Assembly: GCA_027491085.1 (NCBI GenBank)
Contig: JAIXWW010000014.1
Span: 1 to 64,000, forward strand
From: Bacteroidota bacterium
Lineage (GTDB): Bacteria; Bacteroidota; Bacteroidia; UKL13-3
Reading direction: 5' to 3'
Length of the DNA stretch: 64,000 bases
The notes under the pieces were generated by a model, which saw only the letters and a list, made by a program, of their open reading frames with translations, ran no database searches and was not told where the DNA came from. Shown piece by piece: positions 1 to 10,000 of the stretch (position 1 is its first letter; every line of letters begins with the position of its first letter). The position numbers and the translations under genes were made by a program.

Positions 1-113
1 CAATTATGCGCCACATGATGAACTTAGAATCGGTAGTAACTTACGAAGGAACGCACGATATTCATTTATTGATTACCGGATTAGATATTACTGGCGAAAA
101 TGCTTTTGCATAA
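1..113 (+). CDS. C-terminal end of a glutaryl-CoA dehydrogenase-like acyl-CoA dehydrogenase (partial)
   Basis: Frame 3 reads from the window edge to a TAA at 111-113 and gives the last 36 residues of a protein that begins outside the window. The segment contains [16 protein letters not shown], which matches the C-terminal helix of glutaryl-CoA dehydrogenases. In that family the YEGTHDIH stretch lies near the FAD and the tetramer interface. The enzyme oxidises and decarboxylates glutaryl-CoA to crotonyl-CoA in lysine and tryptophan breakdown. Other acyl-CoA dehydrogenases share a weaker form of this motif, so the substrate is inferred from the tail only. A terminator hairpin follows 19 bases downstream. 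Confidence 0.75.
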   Translation, partial: IMRHMMNLESVVTYEGTHDIHLLITGLDITGENAFA

Positions 114-131
114 CTAGTATCCATAACAAAC

Positions 132-166
132 AAAAAAAGTCGAAAGGTTTACTTTCGACTTTTTTT
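132..166. terminator. Bidirectional intrinsic terminator
   Basis: A perfect 15-bp stem (132-146 with 152-166) has a 5-base loop. It starts with a run of seven A and ends with a run of seven T, so it can act in both directions. It lies between the acyl-CoA dehydrogenase tail (plus strand) and the convergent bacilliredoxin gene (minus strand) and probably ends both. Confidence 0.85.
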
Positions 167-193
167 ATGTAAACTGTTTTTAAACCTTATTGC

Positions 194-613
194 TTAGCAA
201 TACTCTTCAAAAGCGGCTTTTAAGTTTTCGGCAATCATTTCAGCGCTGCGGCCTTCAATATTGTGGCGCTCAATAAAATGAACTAACTCGCCATTTTTGT
301 ATAATCCAATAGATGGAGACGATGGTGGATAAGGAGCAATAAACTCTCTAGCTTTAGCTACGGCTTCTACTTCTTGTCCGGCAAATACGGTTAATAATTC
401 GCTTGGCACTTTGGTAGCTTCTTTAACAGCTTTCATAATTCCTGGGCGGGCAGTACCTGCTGCACAGCCGCATACAGAATTGAAAACCATTAATTTTGTA
501 CCTTCGTTATTGTTCATTGCTGCAGCTACTTCATCAGCTGTCATCAGCGATTTAAAACCAACTTCAACCAATTGTTGACGCATTGGTGCTACTAACATTT
601 CTGGATATGGCAT
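194..613 (-). CDS. YphP/YqiW-family bacilliredoxin
   Basis: This 139-residue protein belongs to the BrxA/BrxB (YphP/YqiW) family of thioredoxin-fold disulfide isomerases. In Firmicutes these remove bacillithiol from mixed disulfides. The redox motif Cys-Gly-Cys is at residues 48-50, in NSVCGCAAG, and the family signature PPSSPSIGLYKNGELV follows in the second half. Length is close to the family norm and there is no signal peptide, so it is cytoplasmic. The ATG at 613 is the natural start, because MPYPEMLVAPMRQ is the typical N-terminus. It shares the terminator at 132-166 with the upstream convergent gene. The thiol cofactor used in this organism cannot be read from the window. Confidence 0.9.
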   Translation of the reverse strand: MPYPEMLVAPMRQQLVEVGFKSLMTADEVAAAMNNNEGTKLMVFNSVCGCAAGTARPGIMKAVKEATKVPSELLTVFAGQEVEAVAKAREFIAPYPPSSPSIGLYKNGELVHFIERHNIEGRSAEMIAENLKAAFEEYC

Positions 614-772
614 AATATTTATATTTTTTAAGTATGTTTTGAGATTACAATTTTACAAAAATGTTTCCAAAAAAAGTATTAAGCCTTAATGGCATAAAAA
701 TTATTTAAAAACAAATTGCTGTTTAACTGTTGTAATATTTAATAATCAATTTTTTAAAATGCTTGATTATTC

Positions 773-780
773 TATTTTTG
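773..780 (+). promoter_or_regulatory. Putative -7 promoter element of ahcY
   Basis: TATTTTTG fits the Bacteroidota -7 consensus TAnnTTTG exactly and lies 35 bases before the ahcY ATG. No TTG or TTTG box is seen at the usual spacing upstream, so the call rests on the -7 element and its position. Confidence 0.45.
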
Positions 781-815
781 CATAAAATATTAAAGCAATA
801 TACAAACAAAATAAT

Positions 816-2129
816 ATGTCAGAAACAAAATCAGTAGCTCCTTATAAAGTTAAGGACATTAGCTTAGCAGAGTGGGGAAGAAAAGAAATTAGATTAGCCG
901 AAGCAGAAATGCCAGGTTTAATGAGTATCAGAAAAGAATATGGTGCGCAACAACCTTTAAAAGGTGCGCGTATAGCAGGTTGTTTACACATGACAATTCA
1001 AACTGCGGTTTTAATTGAAACTTTAAAAGCTTTAGGTGCTGAAGTAACTTGGAGTTCATGTAATATTTTCTCAACACAAGATCACGCTGCTGCTGCAATA
1101 GCTGCTGCTGGTATTCCGGTATACGCTTGGAAAGGTCAAAACGAAGAAGAGTTTGACTGGTGTATTGAGCAAACTTTATTTGCATTTGAAGGTGGTAAAG
1201 CATTAAACATGATTTTGGATGATGGTGGCGATTTAACCAATATGGTTTTTGACCGTTACCCTGAATTAGCAAAAGACATCAAAGGTTTATCGGAAGAAAC
1301 TACTACTGGTGTTCATCGTTTATACGAGCGTATGAAAAAAGGTACTTTATTAGTTCCTGCTATTAACGTAAACGATTCAGTAACAAAATCGAAATTTGAT
1401 AACAAATACGGATGTAAAGAATCATTAGTTGATGCTATTCGTAGAGCAACTGATATTATGATGGCTGGTAAAGTAGCTGTGGTAGCTGGTTATGGTGATG
1501 TAGGAAAAGGTTCTGCAGAATCGTTACGTGGTGCTGGTGCACGCGTTTTGGTTACCGAAATTGATCCAATTTGTGCATTACAAGCTGCAATGGATGGTTT
1601 TGAAGTAGTTACCATGGAAGATGCTTGCTCAAGAGCTAATATTTTTGTAACAGCTACTGGTAATGTTAAAATCATTACTGACCGTCATTTCAAAGCAATG
1701 CGCGATAAATCTATCGTTTGTAACATTGGACATTTTGACAATGAAATAGACATGGCTTGGATGAATAACAATTACGGTTCTACTAAATTTACTGTTAAAC
1801 CTCAAGTTGATGTTTACAATGTAGATGGAAACGAAATCATTATTTTAGCTGAAGGTCGTTTGGTTAATTTAGGTTGTGCAATGGGTCACCCAAGTTTTGT
1901 AATGAGTAATTCATTCTCAAACCAAACTTTAGCTCAAATTGAATTATGGAATCACAGCGATAAATACGAAAATAAAGTATATGTGTTACCTAAACATTTA
2001 GATGAAAAAGTAGCATTTTTACATTTAGAGCATATTGGTGCTAAACTTACCATTTTAGATGGTGAACAAGCTGATTATATTGGCGTAAAAGTTGAAGGAC
2101 CTTTCAAAGCAGAAATGTACAGATACTAA
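816..2129 (+). CDS. ahcY: Adenosylhomocysteinase
   Basis: This 437-residue enzyme hydrolyses S-adenosylhomocysteine to adenosine and homocysteine, relieving product inhibition of SAM-dependent methyltransferases. The NAD-binding Rossmann motif [20 protein letters not shown] is near residues 225-245. The early substrate-binding segment [15 protein letters not shown], the [14 protein letters not shown] region and the C-terminal PFKAEMYRY, which carries the conserved Lys and Tyr that close the neighbouring active site, are all present. Full length for the family. The gene is monocistronic between a -7 element at 773 and a terminator at 2149. Confidence 0.98.
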   Translation: MSETKSVAPYKVKDISLAEWGRKEIRLAEAEMPGLMSIRKEYGAQQPLKGARIAGCLHMTIQTAVLIETLKALGAEVTWSSCNIFSTQDHAAAAIAAAGIPVYAWKGQNEEEFDWCIEQTLFAFEGGKALNMILDDGGDLTNMVFDRYPELAKDIKGLSEETTTGVHRLYERMKKGTLLVPAINVNDSVTKSKFDNKYGCKESLVDAIRRATDIMMAGKVAVVAGYGDVGKGSAESLRGAGARVLVTEIDPICALQAAMDGFEVVTMEDACSRANIFVTATGNVKIITDRHFKAMRDKSIVCNIGHFDNEIDMAWMNNNYGSTKFTVKPQVDVYNVDGNEIIILAEGRLVNLGCAMGHPSFVMSNSFSNQTLAQIELWNHSDKYENKVYVLPKHLDEKVAFLHLEHIGAKLTILDGEQADYIGVKVEGPFKAEMYRY

Positions 2130-2148
2130 TATTTTTAGTAATAAAGTT

Positions 2149-2180
2149 AAAAGCCAATCCTATTTAGGGTTGGCTTTTTT
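2149..2180 (+). terminator. Intrinsic terminator of ahcY
   Basis: The arms AAGCCAATCC (2151-2160) and GGGTTGGCTT (2167-2176) pair with one T-G wobble around a 6-base loop and are followed by a T run. It lies 20 bases after the ahcY stop. Confidence 0.85.
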
Positions 2181-2254
2181 ATTGCAATTTATTAATTAAA
2201 TATTCTACTAATCCCCAAAAAGCATATATTTCGTAGATTATATTCTTCAAAAAC

Positions 2255-2731
2255 ATGAATAAATGGAAGTCAATTTTTAGCCTTGTTATATGGATAACTG
2301 CTTGTTTAAGCGCAGGTATTTTAGGTGCATTAACCACCAGCCCTAATACGCAGTGGTTCCAAAGTTTAAACAAACCATTTTTTCAGCCACCTAATTGGCT
2401 TTTTGGCCCGGTTTGGACTGTTTTATACATACTTATGGGGGTTTCTATTTGGCTAATAAGTAAACAAGGTTTTAAAACTAAAATAGCTAAACAAGCGCTT
2501 TATTTATTTATCACGCAATTGGTATTAAACTCTTTATGGAGTTTGGTTTATTTTGGAATGCAACAAATATTGGGAGCATTTGTACTCATTATTTTTATTT
2601 GGATATTTATTTTACTAACCATTATTTGGTTTAATAAAATAAATAAAGTGGCAGGTTACTTACTATTGCCTTATCTTTTTTGGGTAAGTTTTGCTACAGT
2701 TTTAAATGCTGCTTTGTGGCTCTTAAACTAA
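2255..2731 (+). CDS. tspO: TspO/MBR family protein (tryptophan-rich sensory protein homologue)
   Basis: This 158-residue inner-membrane protein of the TspO/peripheral benzodiazepine receptor family has five predicted helices. The family hallmark runs across residues 35-66, with WFQSLNKPFFQPPNWLFGPV followed by WTVLYILMG. A second hallmark, LVLNSLWSLVYFG, comes later. TspO proteins bind porphyrins and cholesterol-like ligands and are tied to tetrapyrrole and stress responses in bacteria; the role here is unknown. The gene stands alone after the ahcY terminator. Its stop codon overlaps the end of the convergent Omp85-like gene by 4 bases. Confidence 0.93.
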   Translation: MNKWKSIFSLVIWITACLSAGILGALTTSPNTQWFQSLNKPFFQPPNWLFGPVWTVLYILMGVSIWLISKQGFKTKIAKQALYLFITQLVLNSLWSLVYFGMQQILGAFVLIIFIWIFILLTIIWFNKINKVAGYLLLPYLFWVSFATVLNAALWLLN

Positions 2732-3846
2732 AATGCTTCGTTCATAGTAAAATACATTCCTTGTATTCCATTTTCGCCTCGGCCATAATCAATCCTTATA
2801 TTTACCCTATCTCTGCGAATGGCCATTACTCTTAAACCAGCTCCATAATTTGGTTTAACGTTTTCAAACAACAATGAACTTTGGTGGGCTACGTTTCCAA
2901 ATCCACCAAAAACGGTCATAGAAATTGGTCCCCAAACTTGTTTCCTTAACTCAGCCTGAAAAGCCATGGCATGATTATCTCTAAAGCGCCCATTGTAATA
3001 ACCACGCATAAATGCATCGCTGCCTATGGTGGCTAGTTGTTTAAATGGAATATTTCCTTCGTTAAAATTTCCAAATGCTTGCAGGGCTAAAATATTGTAT
3101 TTCCAAAGCTTGATGTATTGGCGAGCATCAATGGTAAGGTTATTAAATTGGAATTGGCTGCCTAAAAACGGTTGGTTAAATAAAGTAGTAATATCAATAA
3201 AATGACCTTTGGTGGGAAAATAAATTTTATCTCTATTATCAAAACTAACCACTGCCCCTATGCCCGATGTAAAACTATTATTGACTCCATTTAAGTTCTC
3301 GTTGGTAAAAACAGAGTCGCCTTTAAAATTACTCAAGTAGTTAAAATCGGTTTGTAAACCTAAATAAATGCCTTTAAATACTTGTTTGGTGGCACGTAAT
3401 TGAAGCCTGTTTTGCGAAAAATCGTATAACGATTTTGGGTTATTGCTTTCATTGCCAAGTCCCCAATAATACTCGTTAAAGTATTTGTATAAGTAAATTA
3501 CTTTAAAATTATATTGGTTGTTTTTGGTGAAAATATCAATATAAGGCCTAATGCTATATTGCTTTAATTGGGTATATTGTGTGTTGAATCTGATAAGAGA
3601 AGGACGTGTAATAGTGTCATTGGCTTGCCTATACAAGTATACTAAACTGAGGCCAATTTGCCAACCAGTTTCAGGATAAGCACCCCAAATAGGCACTGCA
3701 AAAAAGGAATTCTTTTTAGGTTTAGCCGAGTCGCCTTCTATTTTATCATAAATTTTATTAATAAACTTTTCGAGCTTTTGTTGGCAAAAAGCTAATGATG
3801 AAAAGTTTAATGATAACAGTATGAATAAAAAAGTTCTTAATTGCAT
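2728..3846 (-). CDS. BamA/TamA (Omp85) family outer-membrane beta-barrel protein without POTRA domains
   Basis: A Sec signal peptide (about residues 1-22, cleaved after SLAFC/Q) is followed by a 30-residue polar linker and then directly by a beta-barrel. The Omp85 loop-6 signature is visible as MRGYYNGRFRDNHA near residue 285, and the barrel ends with NGIQGMYFTMNEAF, whose terminal Phe is a typical outer-membrane insertion signal. At 372 residues there is no room for POTRA repeats, so it is the surface-antigen (bacterial D15) barrel alone. I start it at the ATG at 3846; the open frame extends to a TTG at 3858, but the signal peptide begins at the ATG. Substrate and partners are unknown. Confidence 0.8.
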   Translation of the reverse strand: MQLRTFLFILLSLNFSSLAFCQQKLEKFINKIYDKIEGDSAKPKKNSFFAVPIWGAYPETGWQIGLSLVYLYRQANDTITRPSLIRFNTQYTQLKQYSIRPYIDIFTKNNQYNFKVIYLYKYFNEYYWGLGNESNNPKSLYDFSQNRLQLRATKQVFKGIYLGLQTDFNYLSNFKGDSVFTNENLNGVNNSFTSGIGAVVSFDNRDKIYFPTKGHFIDITTLFNQPFLGSQFQFNNLTIDARQYIKLWKYNILALQAFGNFNEGNIPFKQLATIGSDAFMRGYYNGRFRDNHAMAFQAELRKQVWGPISMTVFGGFGNVAHQSSLLFENVKPNYGAGLRVMAIRRDRVNIRIDYGRGENGIQGMYFTMNEAF

Positions 3847-3896
3847 AGAAAAGTGCAAGTTTATACAATTTAAAGCAATAACATATTTTTAGTTTT

Positions 3897-3931
3897 AAAT
3901 AAGGCTTTCACAACAAGTGAAAGCCTTATTT
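3897..3931 (-). terminator. Intrinsic terminator of the 994-residue T9SS protein gene
   Basis: A perfect 15-bp stem (3897-3911 with 3917-3931) encloses the loop AACAA. It begins 4 bases after the stop codon of the minus-strand gene. On the minus strand the stem ends in ATTT and is followed by a short AT-rich tail. Confidence 0.8.
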
Positions 3932-3934
3932 AGA

Positions 3935-6919
3935 TTAATTTTTTATTACTTTGAAAGCTTTACTTTGACCATTATTGTTTGCTAAAATAGCCATATAAAA
4001 TCCAGGTTTTAAAGTTGATAAATCTTCCGTTATTACATTGTTATCGCCCATATTGGTTTGAAAATGTTGTACATAAACCTCTTTGCCAATTGCATCAGTA
4101 ATAATTAATCTAGTACTTTCTTTAGTAACACTTGTAAAGTTGATTTCTAAATTAGTACTAAATGGATTTGGTTTAAAATGGATTTGTGAAAAGTTATGGT
4201 TTAGTTCATTAACTCCAACATTGGTAATTTTAATAGGCAAAATTGATGAATCCATACAACCATAATTATTGATAACTTTGGCTGTTAAGTTTCCAATTCC
4301 TGCTGTTGGCCAAATTACGTTTACCATATTAGTGCCTTGTCCGCTTTGAATGGTTCCGTTGGTTGCAGTCCAATTATAAGTACTGTTTACTTGGTTTAAA
4401 ACTGAGTAAGTGAATGAGGTTGTAATAGAATTGGGAGAGGTATTTCCAAATATATTTCCAATATTTGGTTGTGCATTAACCACAACAATTTTGAATATCG
4501 AATCATCACAATTGTTATAATTTTTAACTAGTAATTTGATCGTATAAGTCCCAATTTTATTATAGGTTTTTGTTGGATTTGAAAGAGTTGTTGTATTGCT
4601 TGAATCTCCAAATGACCAAACTTGATTGTTTATATTTTTTGAGTTATTGGTCAATTGAAAACTATTGCCAAATAAACATTGTGCAGAATCTTGAATGCTA
4701 AATTCAGCAACAGGGTTTGGATAAACAGCAACAATCTTAATAATGGAGTCTTTGCAATTGTTATTGCTTTCTACAATTAGTTTTATAACATAGTAGTTCG
4801 ATTTTGAATATGTTTTATTAGGACTTATTAAAGTGGAAGTATCATCCTTATTTTCATTAAAATACCACTTTCTATTTAATGTACCTGCTGAAATAGTTGA
4901 GGTATCATTAAATAGAAAATTATTCCCGTTTAGGCATTGTGAAGTATTATTAATAGTAAAGCCTACTTTAGGATTTTCATTAACATTTATTTCCACTGTG
5001 TTTGATGTATCAGCGCAGCCTTCATTATTAACTGCTAATTTGTATTCGCCTTTTAAGTTAACTTGTAAATTGCTGCTATTTGAATTGGTATTATTTATAG
5101 TTTGATTATTGAAGAACCATTTATAATTTGAGATATTGTCTGTAGAATTTAATGATATATTAGTTTTTAAACCATCGCAAATAGAATTGTTTTTTGCTGT
5201 AATTACTGGTTCATTAAAGCCAGGAATAATAAGAATATCATAAGGAGCAGTTGCTAAATTTGTTTGGGAGCTACTTAAAAGACGTAATTTATAATTTTTG
5301 TTTAATGCCAATCCGCTAGGTAAGTTAACACTAATACTTCCTGAATTATTGGTATTAAATTCTGATCCAATTATTTTTGCGTTTGTAAATATTCCAAGTG
5401 AATCAGATAATTGAACAATAAATAAGTTATTACTTAATAAATTTATGCCATTGGCTTCATAGTCTAAATTGAAAGAAGTGGTTTTATTATTGCAAAATAC
5501 TTTTTTAGTACTTTTAGTAATTAACATTTTAGGTGCTTCAACTGTTATATTTATTCCTCGAGTAAATACCGAGCGAATTGGGCAAAACCTATCACTACCA
5601 CTTACGGTAAATATATGTGGCAAAGATCTGATTGCACTAGATGGTGGAGTCCAGCAAAATTTGAAACTATCTGCCTTAGGGCCATTAATTGCTCTATTGG
5701 CTAAAATATAATTTCTAGTAAAAGTGGCGTTGCTCATTGTGTTATCAAACCAAATAGGATTATTCCAACTCAAATCAGTTGTGTCGGAAGTTAAGGGGTC
5801 ATTATTTATCAAAGATTGGTCTTGAGCCACTATGTCAATACATATTTGTTGGCCAGCATATGCAGTAAAGTTTTGATTGCCATTTTGTGAAATTCCGTCT
5901 ATATAAGTTTTTAATATCGGTATTTTATTGCTATTGCATGCCAATGTTATGAAACCAACATCTCTTCGCGTTTTGCCAACATCTACTCTAATACCACCGA
6001 TTAATTTCCATTGTGTAACCTCAATAATAAGATATGTATTAACAATGCTGGTTGGTCTAAACATTATATCTCCGGTAATGGGGTCAATTCGCATTCCTGC
6101 TGGTGAAGCAGCATTCATATTCGGGGCTCCAAAATATGGAATTAAATATGAACTTGAATAGGGGTTAGTATATATTACTTCTGTATTTAAAGCTCTGTAT
6201 GGAACTCCGAAGCTATAGGATAGTGAATCTCCATCCACATCAGTTGCTCCTAAATTATAAACAAAGTCAACACCAGAACAAACAGCAACTACAGCTTCAT
6301 TGGTAAATACAGGAGCTGAGTTACAAATTGTTTGGCATCTGTTTAATTCGGCAATCATAAAATAATCTTGGTTAATATCTACTGTATTTGTTTTAAAGTA
6401 TCTTTCTATATTGTTAGCCTGTAGGCCAACTCTACAACATGTTGCAGGAATTGCAGTTAAGTTTGCGTTTCCTTCAAATGTGTATACTTCTATTCCTGTT
6501 GTAAAAGTACCTCCAGTTCTAGTATTGCAATTTGTACATATGGATGTATTTGATTTACATGTTTGAATAATATCAAAACCACTTGAAGCTTGATCGGCAG
6601 TTAAGGTAAAGGTGCCATAATTTACGCCTAAGAATTCTGGACTTAAACCTATAATTTTAGTAGTTACTTGCTGGAAATTACAGCCATAAGTAGTTCCATT
6701 TGGGATAGGATTTGAGCATCCTCCACATAAAGAAAGTCCAGCACAATCGCTGTAGGCCTTAATTGTAACTTTTAATATACCAGGGGTTGTGGTACATTGG
6801 TAAGAAATGCTACCACCAACAAGCCCATGTGCTTTCCCATAATTTGAAAACAGAAAAATTAAAGCAATTGTTAGACAAGAAACAAACGCACTTTTCTTTT
6901 GTGTAAGAGTTGTTTTCAT
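3935..6919 (-). CDS. T9SS-exported adhesin-like protein with PKD repeats (shorter paralogue)
   Basis: This 994-residue secreted protein has an N-terminal signal peptide (about 1-30, ending GKAHG). A cysteine-rich N-terminal domain common in Bacteroidota surface proteins follows, recognisable by GGSISYQC and AYSDCAG. Next come a cadherin-like DVDGDSLSYSF segment, an Ig-like region near 570, two PKD repeats near 650 and 740 (QCLNGNNFLF and QCLFGNSFQL), a PKD-like domain near 820 (YNWTATNGTIQSGQGTN) and a type A T9SS sorting domain from about residue 905. T9SS cargo of this type is usually anchored at or released from the cell surface. It is a paralogue of the next gene upstream, which has five PKD repeats instead of two. 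Adhesion or gliding is possible but not shown by the sequence. Confidence 0.85.
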   Translation of the reverse strand: MKTTLTQKKSAFVSCLTIALIFLFSNYGKAHGLVGGSISYQCTTTPGILKVTIKAYSDCAGLSLCGGCSNPIPNGTTYGCNFQQVTTKIIGLSPEFLGVNYGTFTLTADQASSGFDIIQTCKSNTSICTNCNTRTGGTFTTGIEVYTFEGNANLTAIPATCCRVGLQANNIERYFKTNTVDINQDYFMIAELNRCQTICNSAPVFTNEAVVAVCSGVDFVYNLGATDVDGDSLSYSFGVPYRALNTEVIYTNPYSSSYLIPYFGAPNMNAASPAGMRIDPITGDIMFRPTSIVNTYLIIEVTQWKLIGGIRVDVGKTRRDVGFITLACNSNKIPILKTYIDGISQNGNQNFTAYAGQQICIDIVAQDQSLINNDPLTSDTTDLSWNNPIWFDNTMSNATFTRNYILANRAINGPKADSFKFCWTPPSSAIRSLPHIFTVSGSDRFCPIRSVFTRGINITVEAPKMLITKSTKKVFCNNKTTSFNLDYEANGINLLSNNLFIVQLSDSLGIFTNAKIIGSEFNTNNSGSISVNLPSGLALNKNYKLRLLSSSQTNLATAPYDILIIPGFNEPVITAKNNSICDGLKTNISLNSTDNISNYKWFFNNQTINNTNSNSSNLQVNLKGEYKLAVNNEGCADTSNTVEINVNENPKVGFTINNTSQCLNGNNFLFNDTSTISAGTLNRKWYFNENKDDTSTLISPNKTYSKSNYYVIKLIVESNNNCKDSIIKIVAVYPNPVAEFSIQDSAQCLFGNSFQLTNNSKNINNQVWSFGDSSNTTTLSNPTKTYNKIGTYTIKLLVKNYNNCDDSIFKIVVVNAQPNIGNIFGNTSPNSITTSFTYSVLNQVNSTYNWTATNGTIQSGQGTNMVNVIWPTAGIGNLTAKVINNYGCMDSSILPIKITNVGVNELNHNFSQIHFKPNPFSTNLEINFTSVTKESTRLIITDAIGKEVYVQHFQTNMGDNNVITEDLSTLKPGFYMAILANNNGQSKAFKVIKN

Positions 6920-6939
6920 ATTATCATTTATTAGTTAAA

Positions 6940-6947
6940 CAAATCTA
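6940..6947 (-). promoter_or_regulatory. Putative -7 element upstream of the 994-residue T9SS gene
   Basis: On the minus strand the bases read TAGATTTG, an exact TAnnTTTG match, 20 bases before the ATG. The 95-bp gap and this element suggest that the gene can be transcribed separately from its paralogue. No clear -33 box is seen. Confidence 0.45.
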
Positions 6948-7014
6948 ACATACATCTTTCTAAAAATATTATTAATTAATTAGTTCTGGAAAATCAAATT
7001 CAATGCAACCTTCC

Positions 7015-10000
7015 TTACTCTTTAATCACCTTTATGCTTTGTTTATTCAAGCCATCAATGCTTAATAAATACATTCCACTTTGAAGGGATTCGAGGTTTA
7101 CAATGGTTTCGTCTAAGTTTAGTTTTCCGCTTATTATTGTTTGTCCAACCAAATTAGTGATGATGTATTTTTTACCTGTTAAATTGGTTTTGTTAGTAAT
7201 AGTTATGCTGGTTTTGCTAGGATTTGGATATACTTTTAAATCGTTATCCAAACTTAAATTATTAATACCAACCTTGGTTAAATTTACTGCTAAATTGGTT
7301 GTATCAGTACAATTGTTTGCATTGGTTATTTTAGCATTTACACTTCCTGTTCCTGCATTTGCCCAAACAACACTTATGGCATTGGTTCCTTGTCCACTTT
7401 GAATGGTTCCGTTGGTGGCAGTCCAATTATAGGTTGCGTTGGCTTGGTTTAAAACTGAATAAGAATATGGATTAATGGTAGAAGTTGGATTCGTATTTCC
7501 AAGTATATTTCCTATAATTAGATTTGGTGTAACAGTTACTATTTTGCTTATAGTATCTAAACAATTTTTATCTGATTTTACTGTTAACTTCACCCCAAAT
7601 GTTCCTACTGCAAAATAGGATTTATAAGTATTTGTATTGGTAGAAGTATCTCCATTATTAAATAACCATAACCTGTTTATGGTGCCTGAAGCAATACTTG
7701 AATTATCTGTAAATAAAAAGTTATTTCCATTAAGACATTGAGAAGGATTATTAATGCTAAATGATGCAATAGGTTGTGGATATATGGTAACTGTTTTGGT
7801 TATTGAATCAGGGCAATTAGCATTGTTTTTAGCAACTAGTTTTACGTTATAACTTCCAGCATTTATATAAGTTTTTGTAGGGCTTAAAACATTAGAGTTA
7901 CTGGCATCACCAAAGCTCCAGGTTTGTGCATTTGAATTAGCTGATGTATTGGTAAAAATAAAGTTGTTTCCTATTAAGCATTGCTGTATTGTATTGGTAT
8001 TAAAATTAGCAGTTGAATTATTGTTAACTGTAATATTTTTAACCATAGAATCTTTACAATTATTGTTACCAGTAACTATTAATTTTACTAAATAAGTATT
8101 GGGAGTACTGTATGTTTTAGTAGGATTTGCGTTATTAGAAGTGTCTGAAACATTGGTCCCAAAATTCCATTTACGGGTAAAGTTTCCTGATGGAAAATTG
8201 ATAGAATCTGCAAAAATAAAATTGTTTCCGTTTAAACATTGTGTAGGGTTATTAACTACAAAATTTACTGATGGTTTGGGGTTTACGGTTATGGTTTTTG
8301 TAATAGAATCTTTACAACCATTGTAATTTACTGCAATTAATTTAACTGAATAGGTGTTAGGCGTGTCATAAACTTTTGTAGTATTATAACTGCCCGATAA
8401 TTCTGTTTTTCCATCACCAAAATACCAATTATTCGAGAACATTCCAGGTAAATCCAAAGTGTAGGTAGTATTGGTAAAAACAAAATTGTTTCCATTTATA
8501 CATTGCGAGGCATTATTAATGTTAAAACCTACTTTAGGTACTTCAATTACCATAGCAGTTTTGGTTATAGAATCTTTGCAACCGAAATCGCTAATAGCAA
8601 CTAATTTTACTTTATATGAAAGCTCAGTATGATAAGTTTTGCTTGGCGCTATATTGGATGAAGTATCTGAAACCCCATTACCAAAATTCCATTTCCTTGA
8701 TAAATTGCCTGAAGCTATTTTAGAGGTATCTGAAAAAATAAAATTATTACCATTTAAACATTGCGTAGCATTATTAATAGTAAATCCTGCTTTTGGTAAA
8801 GGATGTACTGTTAAGTATTTCATGTTTGAGGTATCAGTACAACCTGAATTACTTACAATGGCACGGTAATTATAGGCAGAATCAACTAACAAACTATCTT
8901 TGGTTTGATTGGCAATAATTACATTGTTTTTTAACCATTTAAATGTTAAACCTGCTGTATTGGGTGTTACTTTTAAAGTGGACACCAATCCTTTGCATAA
9001 TGAATCTTTATTGGCAGTAATAATTGGCGTGTTAAAACCTGCTACAAAATTAACGGCATAAGGTGTTCCTAAATTGATGGTGTCTGAACTTGCATTTATT
9101 CTTATTTTATATTGGCTATTGGTAAATAAGCCTGATGGGAAAGTGATAGGAATAAATCCAATGGTATCTGTTGTGGTTTTAGTTCCAATTACTGTTGAAT
9201 TGGTAAAGGAACCTGATGAGTCTGACAATTCAACAGTAAGTATATTTCCTGAAACCAAGTTAATACTACTTGTATTATAATTAATGTTGGTTGTGGTTAT
9301 TTTATTATTACAAAATATGTTTTTGGTTGTACTATCTATATTTACAGTTTTGGGCTTAACAACAGTAATTGCAATTCCTTTTGTTATGACAGAACGCAAT
9401 GGACACGACCTATCAGCACCCGAAACGGTAAAAAAATAAGGAGTAGACCTAATAGCACTTAATGGAGGAGTCCAGCAAAACTTAAAGCTATCGGCTTTTG
9501 GTCCATTGATGATTCGCTGGTCGTAATTAGGGGTAAAGGTTGCATTGTTCATAATAGGTATGAATAACCCAGGATTGTTCCATTTTAAGTCGGTGCTATC
9601 GGCTAATATTGCGGGTGAAACGGTTAAATCTTGTTGGTCTTGTGCTACAATGTCTAAACAAATTTGTTGTCCTGCAAATACAGCATTTGAAATTCCAGTT
9701 TGTAAAACATTGTTTTTATAAATTTTTATAATTGGTGCCCTATTGTCACTGCAAAGTTTTGTTTGAATTTGAACATCGCGCCTTGATATTCCAACATTTT
9801 CCCATACTCCTCCAACGTATTTCCATTGCTTTACTTCTATTACTAATTGTCCTACAAAAATACCCAAAGGTCTAAACTGAATATCACCTGTTTTTGGGTC
9901 TAAATGTAAACCTGCAGGAAATAATGCATTCATATTAGGTGCTCCAAAATATGGAAAAGGAAATGCTGCGTTATATGGAGCTACGTATTGAACAGCACTA

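Noticed and set aside
928..1272. 114-residue open frame on the minus strand within ahcY
   Set aside because: It is antisense to a full-length, strongly conserved gene, has no recognisable domain and no promoter. It is an overlap artefact.
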